The notes beneath the pieces are model-generated. The model saw nothing but the letters and a program-made list of their open reading frames with translations, ran no database searches and was not told the DNA's origin. 51,707 nt of DNA from Lacticigenium naphthae DSM 19658 (GTDB lineage Bacteria > Bacillota > Bacilli > Lactobacillales > Carnobacteriaceae_A): positions 1 to 51,707 of the forward strand of contig NZ_AUEG01000013.1 of assembly GCF_000425865.1 (NCBI RefSeq), given 5' to 3'. Numbering within the stretch: the first letter of the stretch is position 1; each line of letters opens with the position of its first letter. A program made the translations under genes and the position numbers. This document shows positions 33,953-42,071 of the stretch, in pieces.

Positions 33953-35710
33953 ATGAAGAAAATGCCTAAACCGATTGTTGAAAAAGTGAATTATTCCGCT
34001 GAGGGGATCAAGCAATTAAGTCAGCAATTATCCAGCGAACAGCAAAAACGTGTCATTTTACGCTATCCAACTGTATACATAATCAATGAAGAAGAAAAAG
34101 AACAAACCTATTCTGTTTATATTGGAGAAACGGCAGATATAAACAGGCGTACCTTACAACATTTGCAAGATGATTCAAAGGTGAGAGAAGATTGGGAAAA
34201 ATTTTCGTTGTCCGAAAAAGCAGAAATGTATGTGATCGGGCATGAGCATTTCAATAAATCTCTGACATTGGATATAGAAAATCGGTTAATGCTCTACCTT
34301 TCAAGTGTAGATGCGATTCAAACTGTTTACAATCGGCGAACAAACCAACAAAATGAATACTTTACATCTACTGAATTAGATAGCATTTTTTCATCTGTCT
34401 GGCGAGAGTTGCGACACAAAAACAACAAACTTTTTCCATTAGAAAGAATTATTCGTGATTCGGCTGTTTTTAAGGCTTCCCCATTTCATAAGTTGACTCC
34501 AGAACAGATGCGTGCGCAAGACTCGATCATGTTAAAAATAATCAGTGCTTTGAGTCAAGAGAAACGCGGACAGCTGATTTTGGTTGAAGGCGAAGCTGGC
34601 TCTGGGAAAACGGTATTGATGAGCAGTCTGTTTTATGAAATCACGCAACAATCAAAAGAAATGGATAATCCATTATTTAACCAAACTGAAAATTATCTAT
34701 TAGTGAATCATGATCAACAACTCACAGTATATGAGCAAATAGCGAAGAGACTAGGAATCACAACTCAGTCCCACCCAGAAGCTGTAAGCAAGCCGACCCG
34801 CTTTATCAACCGCCATTCTCCTGAAGAAATGGTAGATGTCGTCATTGTTGATGAGGCTCATCTGTTATGGACACAAGGGAAACAATCGTATAGAGGAAGT
34901 AACCAACTGTTAGATTTAATAGATCGGGCAAAAGTAGTGGTAGCCGTATTTGATCCAAAACAAGTATTGTCTACAGAACAATATTGGGAAAACAAAGATC
35001 TCAATCAGTTAAGAAAACAAGCGATGGCGGAAAATAATTTAATCGTTTTGTGTAATCAGATGAGAATAAATGCTTCAAAACAGACTGTTGAGTGGATAAG
35101 AGGATTTATTGATGAGAAAAAAGTGAAATCTATTCCTCCAGACAAAAAAGGATATGAAATCAAAGTCTTTTCAAGTCCCCTGGAGATGTATACTGAAATT
35201 CAAGAAAAAGCGCGAGATGAGTCCTCTGGTATCTCTCGGATCGTAGCTACGTTTGATTGGGAGTATATCAACCACAAAAGTCCGGAAACCGAGAAATATT
35301 GGAACGTATCTGTGGGAGAGTGGTCTTTGCCTTGGAACTTACAACTTCCCGAGACACCAGAAGAAAAAAGAAGAAATAGGAATCTATCTTGGGCAGAACA
35401 AGCTCATACGATCAAAGAAGTCGGCTCAACGTTCACAGTTCAAGGATTTGATTTGAATTATGTAGGAGTCGTTATTGGACCCTCAGTCAAATACCGTAAT
35501 GGGGAGATCGTGTTCGATCGTAAATCCAGCAAAAATAAAAAAGCGACCAGAAGAAGGACGTTGCAAGATGGAAGGAAAGATTATTTCGCAGATGATTTGC
35601 TGCGAAACGAATTAAATGTGTTATTGACAAGGGGCATCAATGGACTGTATCTCTACGCAGTGGATGAAGAGCTCCAACAAGCACTGTTAAAAGCGCAGAA
35701 AGGGATGTGA
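33953..35710 (+). CDS. GIY-YIG nuclease domain fused to DUF2075 SF1-like helicase/ATPase
   Basis: A 585-residue two-domain protein. The N terminus is a GIY-YIG domain: V41-Y42-I43, V55-Y56-I57-G58-E59, R65-R66 and the candidate metal Glu109 (LDIENRL), so the catalytic set looks intact. The rest is DUF2075: Walker A G213-EAGSGK-T220, DEAH at 300-303, a Q/R-rich segment near 365, TFTVQGFDLNYVGVVIG near 500 and the C-terminal NVLLTRGINGLYLYAVD, similar to SF1 helicase motif VI. The ATG follows AGAAAGGGGG. It overlaps the MazG-like gene by four bases. A role in phage defence or nucleic-acid repair is inferred. Confidence 0.82.
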   Translation: MKKMPKPIVEKVNYSAEGIKQLSQQLSSEQQKRVILRYPTVYIINEEEKEQTYSVYIGETADINRRTLQHLQDDSKVREDWEKFSLSEKAEMYVIGHEHFNKSLTLDIENRLMLYLSSVDAIQTVYNRRTNQQNEYFTSTELDSIFSSVWRELRHKNNKLFPLERIIRDSAVFKASPFHKLTPEQMRAQDSIMLKIISALSQEKRGQLILVEGEAGSGKTVLMSSLFYEITQQSKEMDNPLFNQTENYLLVNHDQQLTVYEQIAKRLGITTQSHPEAVSKPTRFINRHSPEEMVDVVIVDEAHLLWTQGKQSYRGSNQLLDLIDRAKVVVAVFDPKQVLSTEQYWENKDLNQLRKQAMAENNLIVLCNQMRINASKQTVEWIRGFIDEKKVKSIPPDKKGYEIKVFSSPLEMYTEIQEKARDESSGISRIVATFDWEYINHKSPETEKYWNVSVGEWSLPWNLQLPETPEEKRRNRNLSWAEQAHTIKEVGSTFTVQGFDLNYVGVVIGPSVKYRNGEIVFDRKSSKNKKATRRRTLQDGRKDYFADDLLRNELNVLLTRGINGLYLYAVDEELQQALLKAQKGM

Positions 35711-36057
35711 AGGTAGTGACGGAAAATAAGAGTAGTATGGACAAAATCAATGAGTTTCGCGATGCACGTGATTGGCGCCAGTTTCATAACGAAAAAGATT
35801 TAGCTCTTTCGATCTCTATTGAAGCCGCAGAATTATTGGAATTGTTTCAATGGAAAGAAGCAACTGAAGCTGTGGAAAAACATCCGGAAAATCTCAAAGA
35901 TGAACTTGCGGACGTTCTCATCTATTGTTACATGTTAGCCGACAACTTAGGGTTGGACATTGATCAAATTATTGAAAGCAAGCTCAATAAGAATACAAGC
36001 AACTATCCGATTTCAAAAAGTAAGGGACAAAAAGATAAATACACTGAATTAAACTAA
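35707..36057 (+). CDS. MazG-like nucleotide pyrophosphohydrolase
   Basis: The 116-residue all-alpha NTP pyrophosphohydrolase is of the single-domain MazG-like type. It has the first metal box ISIEAAELLELFQW near residues 37-50 and the second DELADVLIYCYML near 68-80, supplying the ExxE and ExxD ligands. Such enzymes cut (d)NTPs to NMP and pyrophosphate. The GTG start at 35707 overlaps the helicase stop as GTGA. Other starts, GTG 35716 or ATG 35737, are possible. Tight coupling to a nuclease-helicase suggests one functional unit. Confidence 0.82.
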   Translation: MKVVTENKSSMDKINEFRDARDWRQFHNEKDLALSISIEAAELLELFQWKEATEAVEKHPENLKDELADVLIYCYMLADNLGLDIDQIIESKLNKNTSNYPISKSKGQKDKYTELN

Positions 36058-36509
36058 CTGGATGAAACGAAGAAAGAAAAAAGCGACTAGCAGCCCCAAA
36101 AACTAGACTGGGTAAGAGTAGATTTAGGTCACGAGGTTTTTTTGCGAGGAAATCAGAGCCTGAATTGACAACGCTTGCAGTTCGTGTTAAATATTAAATG
36201 TAAATAGTTTGCTCACAAGGGGGTCGGTAAAGATAAAAAAGTTTTCTATTAAAGAATTAAATCTGAAGGATGATTATATAACTATTATTTCACTAAGTCT
36301 ATCGCGGGGCATAGATTGGTTCAATTCTAAATAGAGCATTGTTACAATAAAGTTCACCTGTGTCTGAAAATGGTGAAAAAATGAGAATAATTGTTTTTTT
36401 TTCACGATATGTCTATTTTTTGTTGAATTATTCACAAGAATGTTTTATGCTAAACAAAGAGATAATTGAGCGCTAACACTGTGCTTGATTTCTCACATAA
36501 GAGGAAAAC
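36058..36509 (+). other. 452-base intergenic region after mazG
   Basis: No gene is clear. An in-frame stretch from TTG 36209 to a TAG near 36340 reads about 40 residues (KKFSIKELNLKDD..., ending RGIDWFNSK). It is preceded by AAGGGGG but has no usual start after it, so it could be a tiny gene or a fragment. A hairpin-like GGTGAAAAAA...TTTTTTTTCAC lies at 36372-36405. The lipoprotein promoter is at the right end. Confidence 0.4.
36423..36451 (+). promoter_or_regulatory. promoter of the duplicated lipoprotein gene
   Basis: TTGAAT (36423-36428), 17 bases, TATGCT (36446-36451), giving a leader of about 65 bases. Confidence 0.65.
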
Positions 36510-36524
36510 ATGGAGGGTATATCA

Positions 36525-37517
36525 ATGAAATTTTTTGGTAAAAAAGGTTCATTATTAACATTATTCGCTGCAAGTACATTATTATTAGCTGCTTGTGGAG
36601 ACGACGCAGCTGACGAAACTGCTGACACTACTGCTGATACAACTGAAGAAGCTGTTTCTGCTGCTTCTATTACAGATCAAGCTGAAGAAGTTGTTGCTTC
36701 TTTAAGTGCTGATGGTAACTGGATCACAGCTATAACAGAAAGTGTTGAAGTTTCTGAAGATGTAACTGTTGCTGGGGAATTCACTGATGGTGGAGAAGAA
36801 GGCGCAGATGTTTACCGTAAATTAGCTTTATACGCTCAAGATGATGACCGCAATGTAACAGATGAATTTACATTGACCGTTGCTTCCATGACTGTAGAAT
36901 CACCAAACTTCCGTATCCAAAACGGTACTGTTGTTGGAGATATCCAAGTCAATGCTGAAGGATTCGAATTAGCAGGTTCAACTGTAGAAGGAAATGTAAC
37001 ATTTGCTTCTCAAGAATTGATGGACTCAGCTAAAATGGACGAAGGCACAGTAAATGGAGACGTTACTGTAGCTGATGGCGAAACAGATGCTGTTTCTGCT
37101 GCTTCAATTAGTGACCAACCGGATGATTTGATCGCATCATTAGCAGCAGACGGAAGCTGGATTTTTGCAGCAACAGACAACATCGAAGTTGAAGAAGATG
37201 TGACTGTTGAAGGAGAATTCTACGATAAAGATGACGAAACTGCTGACTTATACCGTAAATTAGCATTATATGCTCAAGATGATGACCGCAATGTAACAGA
37301 TGAGTATACATTGACAGTCCCAACATTGATCGTTGAATCACCAAACTTCCGTATCCAAAATGGTACTGTTGTTGGAGATATCCAAGTCAATGCTGAAGGA
37401 TTCGAAATCGTTGATGCAACTGTAGAAGGAAACGTTATGTTTGAATCGCAAGAATTAATGGATGCAGCTAACTTAGATGCAGCTGAAATCACAGGCGAAA
37501 CAACTGTAGCTGAATAA
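36525..37517 (+). CDS. acidic lipoprotein with internal tandem duplication
   Basis: A 330-residue predicted surface lipoprotein: signal peptide with lipobox L-A-A-C at about residues 20-23, an acidic Asp/Thr-rich linker, then two copies of a 146-residue unit starting at codons near 36651 and 37089. Each unit holds YRKLALYAQDDDRNVTDE and then a stretch of short alternating strands (NGTVVGDIQVNAEGFE, STVEGNVTF) that looks like a beta-helix or bactofilin-like fold; this is inference. I do not recognise the family. ATG 36525 has GGAGGG seven bases before it. The in-frame ATG 36510 overlaps that site. Codon use is biased as in strongly expressed genes. Confidence 0.75.
   Translation: MKFFGKKGSLLTLFAASTLLLAACGDDAADETADTTADTTEEAVSAASITDQAEEVVASLSADGNWITAITESVEVSEDVTVAGEFTDGGEEGADVYRKLALYAQDDDRNVTDEFTLTVASMTVESPNFRIQNGTVVGDIQVNAEGFELAGSTVEGNVTFASQELMDSAKMDEGTVNGDVTVADGETDAVSAASISDQPDDLIASLAADGSWIFAATDNIEVEEDVTVEGEFYDKDDETADLYRKLALYAQDDDRNVTDEYTLTVPTLIVESPNFRIQNGTVVGDIQVNAEGFEIVDATVEGNVMFESQELMDAANLDAAEITGETTVAE
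36651..37514 (+). repeat. 438-base in-frame tandem duplication inside the lipoprotein gene
   Basis: Period 438 bases (146 codons). Blocks of over 50 bases differ by only one to three silent changes between the copies (for example around 36812-36866 and 37250-37304), while other parts have diverged. Confidence 0.85.
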
Positions 37518-37537
37518 TTCTTTTTACTAAAAAGAAG

Positions 37538-37569
37538 AAAGACTAAGCCAAGTGCTTAGTCTTTTTTTT
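37538..37569 (+). terminator. terminator after the lipoprotein gene
   Basis: Stem GACTAAGC/GCTTAGTC extended by A and T runs, ending in eight T. Confidence 0.92.
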
Positions 37570-37909
37570 GAATAAATGCATCTAAGGTCATCGTGGTTCT
37601 GGAGATAGTGGAAAAATAATCTAGACCTTATATCCAGGTAAAATAAGAGAATTTAAGTAACTTGCTCCAAAAGTTGTTTTCGATAGCCCGTCGGAATCGG
37701 TTTTTTATAGTGTGAATTTGCTTTGACTTTCTTTTTTTTATAGTCCATACTAAAGAAGTTATTTTTTTTTAGCGAATAGATTTGATAGGTAAATACATAA
37801 AAGAACGAGAGGAAGTAAGGGACATGTTTTTGTGCAATACTACAGGGGGCATAACATACTATCGTATGACTAATTTTATTTCAGTAGTATAAAATTAGGA
37901 GTGTATAGA
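37570..37909 (+). other. intergenic leader region of nhaC
   Basis: This 340-base spacer has no gene. It holds the nhaC promoter and a 150-base untranslated leader. The segment around 37660-37705 (TTGCTCCAAAAG ... CCGTCGGAATCGG) may be a decayed copy of the dispersed repeat. Small dyads CATAC-TATC-GTATG near 37856 and ATACTA/TAGTAT lie just ahead of the start. Confidence 0.4.
37723..37751 (+). promoter_or_regulatory. promoter of nhaC
   Basis: TTGACT (37723-37728), 17 bases, CATACT (37746-37751). Confidence 0.65.
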
Positions 37910-39286
37910 ATGGAAAAATTGTCCATACGAGAAAGTTTTGCGTTACTGTTTGTATTATTAATGATGATCGGTGTTAGTATTATCAAGTTTAATTTAGATC
38001 CACAAACCCCCTTATTATTAGCCATCACGTTGTTGATTTTCTGGGGAAGATTCCGTAAATATAGTTGGGATGAAATCCATGATGGTATCCAAAAAGGAGT
38101 TAAAACGGGCATCATACCAATGATTATTTTTATTCTGATTGGCGCTCTCATTTCTATTTGGATTGCAGCTGGAATCATTCCGTCTATGATGGTCATTGGG
38201 TTCAAATTATTAAATCCCAGCTTCTTTATTCCATCTGTCTTTTTAATTTGTGCTGTGGTTGGTACATCCATCGGTTCAGCGTTTACAACGGTTTCTACAA
38301 TAGGTTTAGCTTTTCTTGGAATGGGAACAACTATGGGATTCACACCTGGTCTGGTGGCAGGAGCAATTGTATCAGGGAGTGTTTTTGGAGATAAGATGTC
38401 ACCATTATCAGATAGTACAAATCTATCTGCAGCGATTGCTGAAGTTGATTTGTTTAAACATATAAGAAATCTAATGTGGACAACGATTCCAGGTTTATTT
38501 TTATCAACCTTACTATTTTTATTTTTTGGCATGAATAAACAGCTTGCAACAACGAATCAAGTTACTAGTTTGACAAAGGTCATAGAATCTAATTTTCAAG
38601 TTACTTGGTTAGCTGTCATCCCAATCATTTTCATTTTTATTTTTTCTTGGAAAAAAATCCCAGCTATTCCAACATTATTGACTAATATTGCCTTATCGAT
38701 TGGCTTATTAAAAGTTAATGTGCCAAATGTGAACCTTTCGCAAGTTTCAAGCTATATTCAAGAAGGATATGTTTCGACAACAGGCAATGAAATAATTGAT
38801 ACTTTATTATCTAGAGGCGGAGTACAAAGTATGATGTGGTCAATTTCACTGATTATTCTAGCTCTTGCTCTTGGGGGATTGCTGATGGAGTTCAATATTA
38901 TTGATACAGTCATGTCTCCTATCTCTAATGCTCGTATGTCTGTTGGAAATTTGATCCTTGTTACAGCTCTGTCTGCTATTGGAGTGAATGCTTTGGTCGG
39001 GGAACAGTACTTAGCTATTGTACTACCAGGAAATGCATTTAAGAAAACATACAAGCAAATGGGGTTATCGCCTCTAGCACTCTCTCGCGTATTAGAAGAT
39101 GGCGGGGCGGTCGTTAACTCCATGATCCCCTGGGGTGTAAGTGGCGTATTTATTTCTACAGCCTTAGGCGTTCCAACGTTAACTTACTTGCCATATACTT
39201 TCTTTTGCTTGCTGTGTCCTGTTTTAACTGTCGTTAGTGGATTTACACGTATCGGGATTAAGAAGCTTGAGGTCACAACTGTATAA
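37910..39286 (+). CDS. nhaC: Na+/H+ antiporter, NhaC family
   Basis: The 458-residue polytopic membrane protein has about 11-12 helices and exports Na+ in exchange for protons; some relatives exchange malate/lactate or transport amino acids. Markers are GTSIGSAFTTVSTIGLAFLGMG near residues 120-140 (split here), GAIVSGSVFGDKMSPLSDSTNLSA near 152-175 (the DKMSPLSDT-like family signature) and EDGGAVVNSMIPWGVSG near 400-417. ATG 37910 is eight bases after AGGAG. GTG 37901 overlaps the ribosome site. It stands alone behind its own promoter and a long leader. Confidence 0.88.
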   Translation: MEKLSIRESFALLFVLLMMIGVSIIKFNLDPQTPLLLAITLLIFWGRFRKYSWDEIHDGIQKGVKTGIIPMIIFILIGALISIWIAAGIIPSMMVIGFKLLNPSFFIPSVFLICAVVGTSIGSAFTTVSTIGLAFLGMGTTMGFTPGLVAGAIVSGSVFGDKMSPLSDSTNLSAAIAEVDLFKHIRNLMWTTIPGLFLSTLLFLFFGMNKQLATTNQVTSLTKVIESNFQVTWLAVIPIIFIFIFSWKKIPAIPTLLTNIALSIGLLKVNVPNVNLSQVSSYIQEGYVSTTGNEIIDTLLSRGGVQSMMWSISLIILALALGGLLMEFNIIDTVMSPISNARMSVGNLILVTALSAIGVNALVGEQYLAIVLPGNAFKKTYKQMGLSPLALSRVLEDGGAVVNSMIPWGVSGVFISTALGVPTLTYLPYTFFCLLCPVLTVVSGFTRIGIKKLEVTTV

Positions 39287-39383
39287 TATGATTAAAAGTC
39301 GGCTCTTTTTTAAATGGTATCAATGAACTAAAGCAATGTGAAAGTACGAAAAAGGAAATTTTATAATAATTTCCATTTTTTGC

Positions 39384-39411
39384 TTTACTTACAATTAATA
39401 AGTGTTATAAT
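39384..39411 (+). promoter_or_regulatory. promoter of the nitroreductase gene
   Basis: TTTACT (39384-39389), 16 bases, perfect TATAAT (39406-39411). Confidence 0.65.
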
Positions 39412-39449
39412 AGATTTTGTAGTAAAATTTTTGAGGAGGAAATCAATTC

Positions 39450-40046
39450 ATGACACAATTTGTAGAAGCTTTAAAAAACCGCCGTTCTATATATGCATTA
39501 GGCAATGAGGTATCTTTAACGGAAGAAGAAATTACTTCATTGATCAAGGAAGTGGTTAAGGAAAGCCCCACTTCATTTAACTCTCAAACACAACGTGTAG
39601 TTGTATTGTTTGATGGTGCGCACAAAAAATTATGGGATATCACAGAAGAAGCACTTAAACCGTTGACTCCGGAAAAAGCATTTCCAAACACGCAAGCAAA
39701 ATTACAAAGTTTTGCTGCAGGAAAAGGAACGATCCTGTTCTTTGAAGATATGGATATCGTCAAAAATTTACAAGAACAATTTGCTTTGTATGCAGACAAC
39801 TTCCCTGTATGGTCTGAACAAGCAAGTGGCTTAACGCAAGCAAACGTGTGGACGGCTTTAGCTGAACACAACATCGGTGCAAACTTACAACATTACAATC
39901 CAGTGATCGATGAAGAAGTTGCAAAAGAATGGAATATTCCAGCAAACTGGAAACTTCGTGGACAATTAGTATTTGGATCAATTGGATCCCAAGCACCAGA
40001 AAAAGAATACATGAATGATGAAGATCGCTTCTTCGTTTATAAATAA
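39450..40046 (+). CDS. nitroreductase-family protein
   Basis: The 198-residue FMN-dependent reductase belongs to the short Frm2/HBN1-like branch of nitroreductases. N-terminal RRSIYALGNE near residues 11-20 contacts FMN phosphate. ESPTSFNSQTQRVVVL near 37-52 and NVWTALAEHNIGANLQHYNPV near 132-152 are typical; the second is cited in two parts of the protein. It likely reduces nitro compounds or quinones, and relatives are linked to lipid or oxidative stress. The ATG follows TGAGGAGG. It is monocistronic between a good promoter and a terminator. Confidence 0.85.
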   Translation: MTQFVEALKNRRSIYALGNEVSLTEEEITSLIKEVVKESPTSFNSQTQRVVVLFDGAHKKLWDITEEALKPLTPEKAFPNTQAKLQSFAAGKGTILFFEDMDIVKNLQEQFALYADNFPVWSEQASGLTQANVWTALAEHNIGANLQHYNPVIDEEVAKEWNIPANWKLRGQLVFGSIGSQAPEKEYMNDEDRFFVYK

Positions 40047-40060
40047 TACGATTGAAAAGG

Positions 40061-40092
40061 AGTTGAGCCATACTGGTTCAGCTCTTTTTTTA
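40061..40092 (+). terminator. terminator after the nitroreductase gene
   Basis: Stem GGAGTTGAGCC with GGTTCAGCTC (G-U pairs), ending in seven T. Confidence 0.75.
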
Positions 40093-40172
40093 CATAGAAC
40101 GGAACATTTCATTTTGTAGGTGAATTTGCGTATACTAGTAGTAACGAAGACAAAGAGGCGGAGGAATGGATC

Positions 40173-41129
40173 ATGTTCACAAAACAACGCTTGAACGAAG
40201 CCTACAAAAGAGCGCGAGTCGAATATATCGATGCAGATGCAAAGTATGCAATCGTGAGCGATGCGCATCGGGGCAACGGAAATATGTCTGATGAGTTTGC
40301 CCGTAATTCCAATATATTTTTGCGCGCTATTCGTCATTACTATAATTATGGATATGTCCTTATTGAAGCCGGAGATGGCGATGAATTGATCGAGTATAGT
40401 GAATTTGAGCACATCAAAAATGCCCATCCGGATGTATATGGTTGTATCAAACGTCTATATGACGAGGATCGCTACATTCGACTGTGGGGCAATCACGATC
40501 TCTATATTAAAAACAAACGATTTGTACGCAAAAATTATTATACGAATTATGATGAGTTTAATGAAACGAAGTTTGATTTCTTAAAAGGGTTTGAACCTGT
40601 AGAGTCGCTTATTTTGCGGCATAGACATACGGGTCAAGAGTTATTCGTGGCTCACGGGCAACAAGGAGATGCACCGAATGATCAATTCTGGTTCTTTACA
40701 ATGTTGTCATTGAAATATTTCTGGAAATTTTTCCATCATGTAGGGATAAAAAATCCAACAAGTCCGGTTAAAAATGTGAGTAAACGACACCGGATGGAAA
40801 AAAATTATATTGAGTGGATAGAAGAGAATAAGACAGCTTTAATCTGTGGGCATACACACCGATTTAAATTTGCCAAAAATAAAAATGAACCGTATTTCAA
40901 TTCGGGTTGTTGTATTTACCCACAATATATCACTGCTTTAGAAATAAAGAACGAAGAGATCCAACTGGTCCGCTGGCAAGTAAAAGTCGACCAAAAAGGT
41001 AGTTTGAGTATTAAACGAGAAGTGATGAGAGGACCGGAACCAATCAGTGAATTTGACATTCGAGAAGATAAAAAAGATACCGATTCTTCTACTCCAAAAG
41101 AAACGGTATCAAATAAAGAGGACGATTAG
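40173..41129 (+). CDS. metallophosphoesterase (calcineurin-like)
   Basis: The 318-residue protein has the full dimetal phosphoesterase set: D-A-H near residues 30-32 (VSDAHRGN), EAGDGDEL near 66-73, WGNHDLYIKN near 105-114, a His near 168 (FVAHGQQGD) and ICGHTHRF near 228. The C-terminal 25 residues are charged and probably disordered. The substrate is unknown. Relatives act on phosphodiesters, phosphoproteins or lipid-linked sugars. ATG 40173 lies nine bases after GGAGGA. ATG 40164 is directly at that site. The acetyltransferase gene follows after 16 bases and is likely cotranscribed. Confidence 0.85.
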   Translation: MFTKQRLNEAYKRARVEYIDADAKYAIVSDAHRGNGNMSDEFARNSNIFLRAIRHYYNYGYVLIEAGDGDELIEYSEFEHIKNAHPDVYGCIKRLYDEDRYIRLWGNHDLYIKNKRFVRKNYYTNYDEFNETKFDFLKGFEPVESLILRHRHTGQELFVAHGQQGDAPNDQFWFFTMLSLKYFWKFFHHVGIKNPTSPVKNVSKRHRMEKNYIEWIEENKTALICGHTHRFKFAKNKNEPYFNSGCCIYPQYITALEIKNEEIQLVRWQVKVDQKGSLSIKREVMRGPEPISEFDIREDKKDTDSSTPKETVSNKEDD

Positions 41130-41145
41130 TGGAGGAGAGGTTCTT

Positions 41146-41730
41146 GTGAAGATTGAAGAAATGCAAGAAGAGGATGTAAAACAGGTCAGTGAAATCGTTG
41201 CGCATGCGTTAAAGGATAAATTCCAGGAAACGCTGTCGATTCCAGAGCGGACTTTGCAGAAGCTTGTCAAACTGTTGTGGATCAGTGAAGCAGAGGCTTA
41301 TGGAATGAAAGTTTATGTTGCCAAGGAGAAGGATACCATCTACGGTGCTTACGGGATAACATATAAGCCAACCGTGGTTCCATCCGTACGCTTACTGGCA
41401 AAAGTGAAAAAAATGACAGATTATATTGGATGGAAAGACATGCAGAACTTTTTGACTGTCTCCCGAAAGACAAGGAGAAGGCCAGGTAAGGGAGAAGCCT
41501 TTATTGACTTTGTAGCTGTGAGAGAAGATGCACGGGATCAAAAAATAGGCCACCTACTGATGACAAGTATTTCAAGTTGGGCTCTCAGACGACGCTCGGT
41601 AAAAGAACTCACACTGTATGTGCTGAAGGAAAATGAACGCGCGCATCATTTGTACGAGAAATTCGGATTCCAAGTAGATCCTGCGAAAGAGAAGAAAAAT
41701 TACCGTTTCTTCAGGCAAGTATTGAAATGA
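41146..41730 (+). CDS. GNAT-family N-acetyltransferase
   Basis: GCN5-related acetyltransferase of 194 residues: acetyl-CoA site DFVAVREDARDQKIGHLLMTS near 121-141 (motif A, QKIGHLL; split here) and YVLKENERAHHLYEKFGF near 160-177. The start is GTG 41146, five bases after GGAGGAGAGG. The longer frame beginning 33 codons upstream runs inside the phosphoesterase gene. The target is unknown. It probably shares a message with the metallophosphoesterase. Confidence 0.85.
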   Translation: MKIEEMQEEDVKQVSEIVAHALKDKFQETLSIPERTLQKLVKLLWISEAEAYGMKVYVAKEKDTIYGAYGITYKPTVVPSVRLLAKVKKMTDYIGWKDMQNFLTVSRKTRRRPGKGEAFIDFVAVREDARDQKIGHLLMTSISSWALRRRSVKELTLYVLKENERAHHLYEKFGFQVDPAKEKKNYRFFRQVLK

Positions 41731-41760
41731 AAATCAAAAGAACTTGTTAAGAAGTAATAG

Positions 41761-41789
41761 TTGACAAAAAAAAGAATTACCCGTATTAT
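41761..41789 (+). promoter_or_regulatory. promoter of the trp leader
   Basis: TTGACA (41761-41766), a 17-base spacer and TATTAT (41784-41789), close to consensus. Transcription should start near 41796. Confidence 0.85.
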
Positions 41790-41822
41790 AAAAAACATCA
41801 ACCAACAAAGGAGAAGTGCTTT

Positions 41823-41894
41823 ATGCAAACACGGTCTGTTTATTCAACTCAATTGAATACTGCTTGGAAAAGCTGGCGCAGCTCGTTGTATTGA
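41823..41894 (+). CDS. trpL: trp operon leader peptide
   Basis: A 23-residue reading frame too short for usual gene calling: ATG 41823 is eight bases behind AAAGGAG and TGA is at 41892-41894. Two Trp codons (41865-41867 and 41874-41876) lie within four codons, giving the centre A-W-K-S-W-R; Tyr and Arg codons also occur. Two Trp in 23 codons, a good ribosome site, a near-consensus promoter and alternative hairpins directly downstream are the hallmarks of ribosome-mediated trp attenuation. The name trpL is by analogy with the enterobacterial leader, not homology. Confidence 0.82.
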   Translation: MQTRSVYSTQLNTAWKSWRSSLY

Positions 41895-42017
41895 TGTAGA
41901 GTAATTTCTCTCATGGATACAACGTTTAGACAAAATCTAAATTTTGTATCTATGCTAGCTCTTTTCGAATGAAAAAAAAGATGCCGCATGGATAATCAAT
42001 TTATCTATGTGGTTTTT
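41885..42017 (+). promoter_or_regulatory. five-segment trp attenuator
   Basis: Segments: 1, GTTGTAT (41885-41891), at the end of the leader frame; 2, CATGGATACAAC (41912-41923); 3, TTGTATCTATG (41944-41954); 4, CCGCATGGATA (41984-41994); 5, TATCTATGTGG (42002-42012) plus five T. Pairings 1:2 (7 bp plus AGAG/CTCT), 2:3 (11 bp), 3:4 (9 bp) and 4:5 (11 bp, terminator) exclude each other in turn. CATGGATA and TATCTATG each occur twice. Inferred logic: stalling at the first Trp codon leaves segment 1 free, so 1:2 and 3:4 form and transcription continues. A ribosome reaching the stop covers segment 1, so 2:3 and the 4:5 terminator form. Confidence 0.75.
41984..42017 (+). terminator. attenuator terminator (segments 4 and 5)
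   Basis: An 11-base-pair stem with two G-U pairs, a seven-base loop (41995-42001) and TTTTT at 42013-42017. Confidence 0.75.
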
Positions 42018-42025
42018 GTATATTC

Positions 42026-42071
42026 AGGCAACTTCCACAAAAAGTTTTATTTGTGGAAGTTGCCTTTTTTT
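42026..42071 (+). terminator. second, very strong terminator before trpB
   Basis: A perfect 16-base-pair stem (AGGCAACTTCCACAAA with its complement), an eight-base loop and seven T. I find no upstream sequence able to compete with it. Confidence 0.92.

Noticed and set aside
41047-41145. Extended N terminus of the acetyltransferase
   Set aside because: It lies within the phosphoesterase gene in another frame; the GTG at 41146 has a strong ribosome site.
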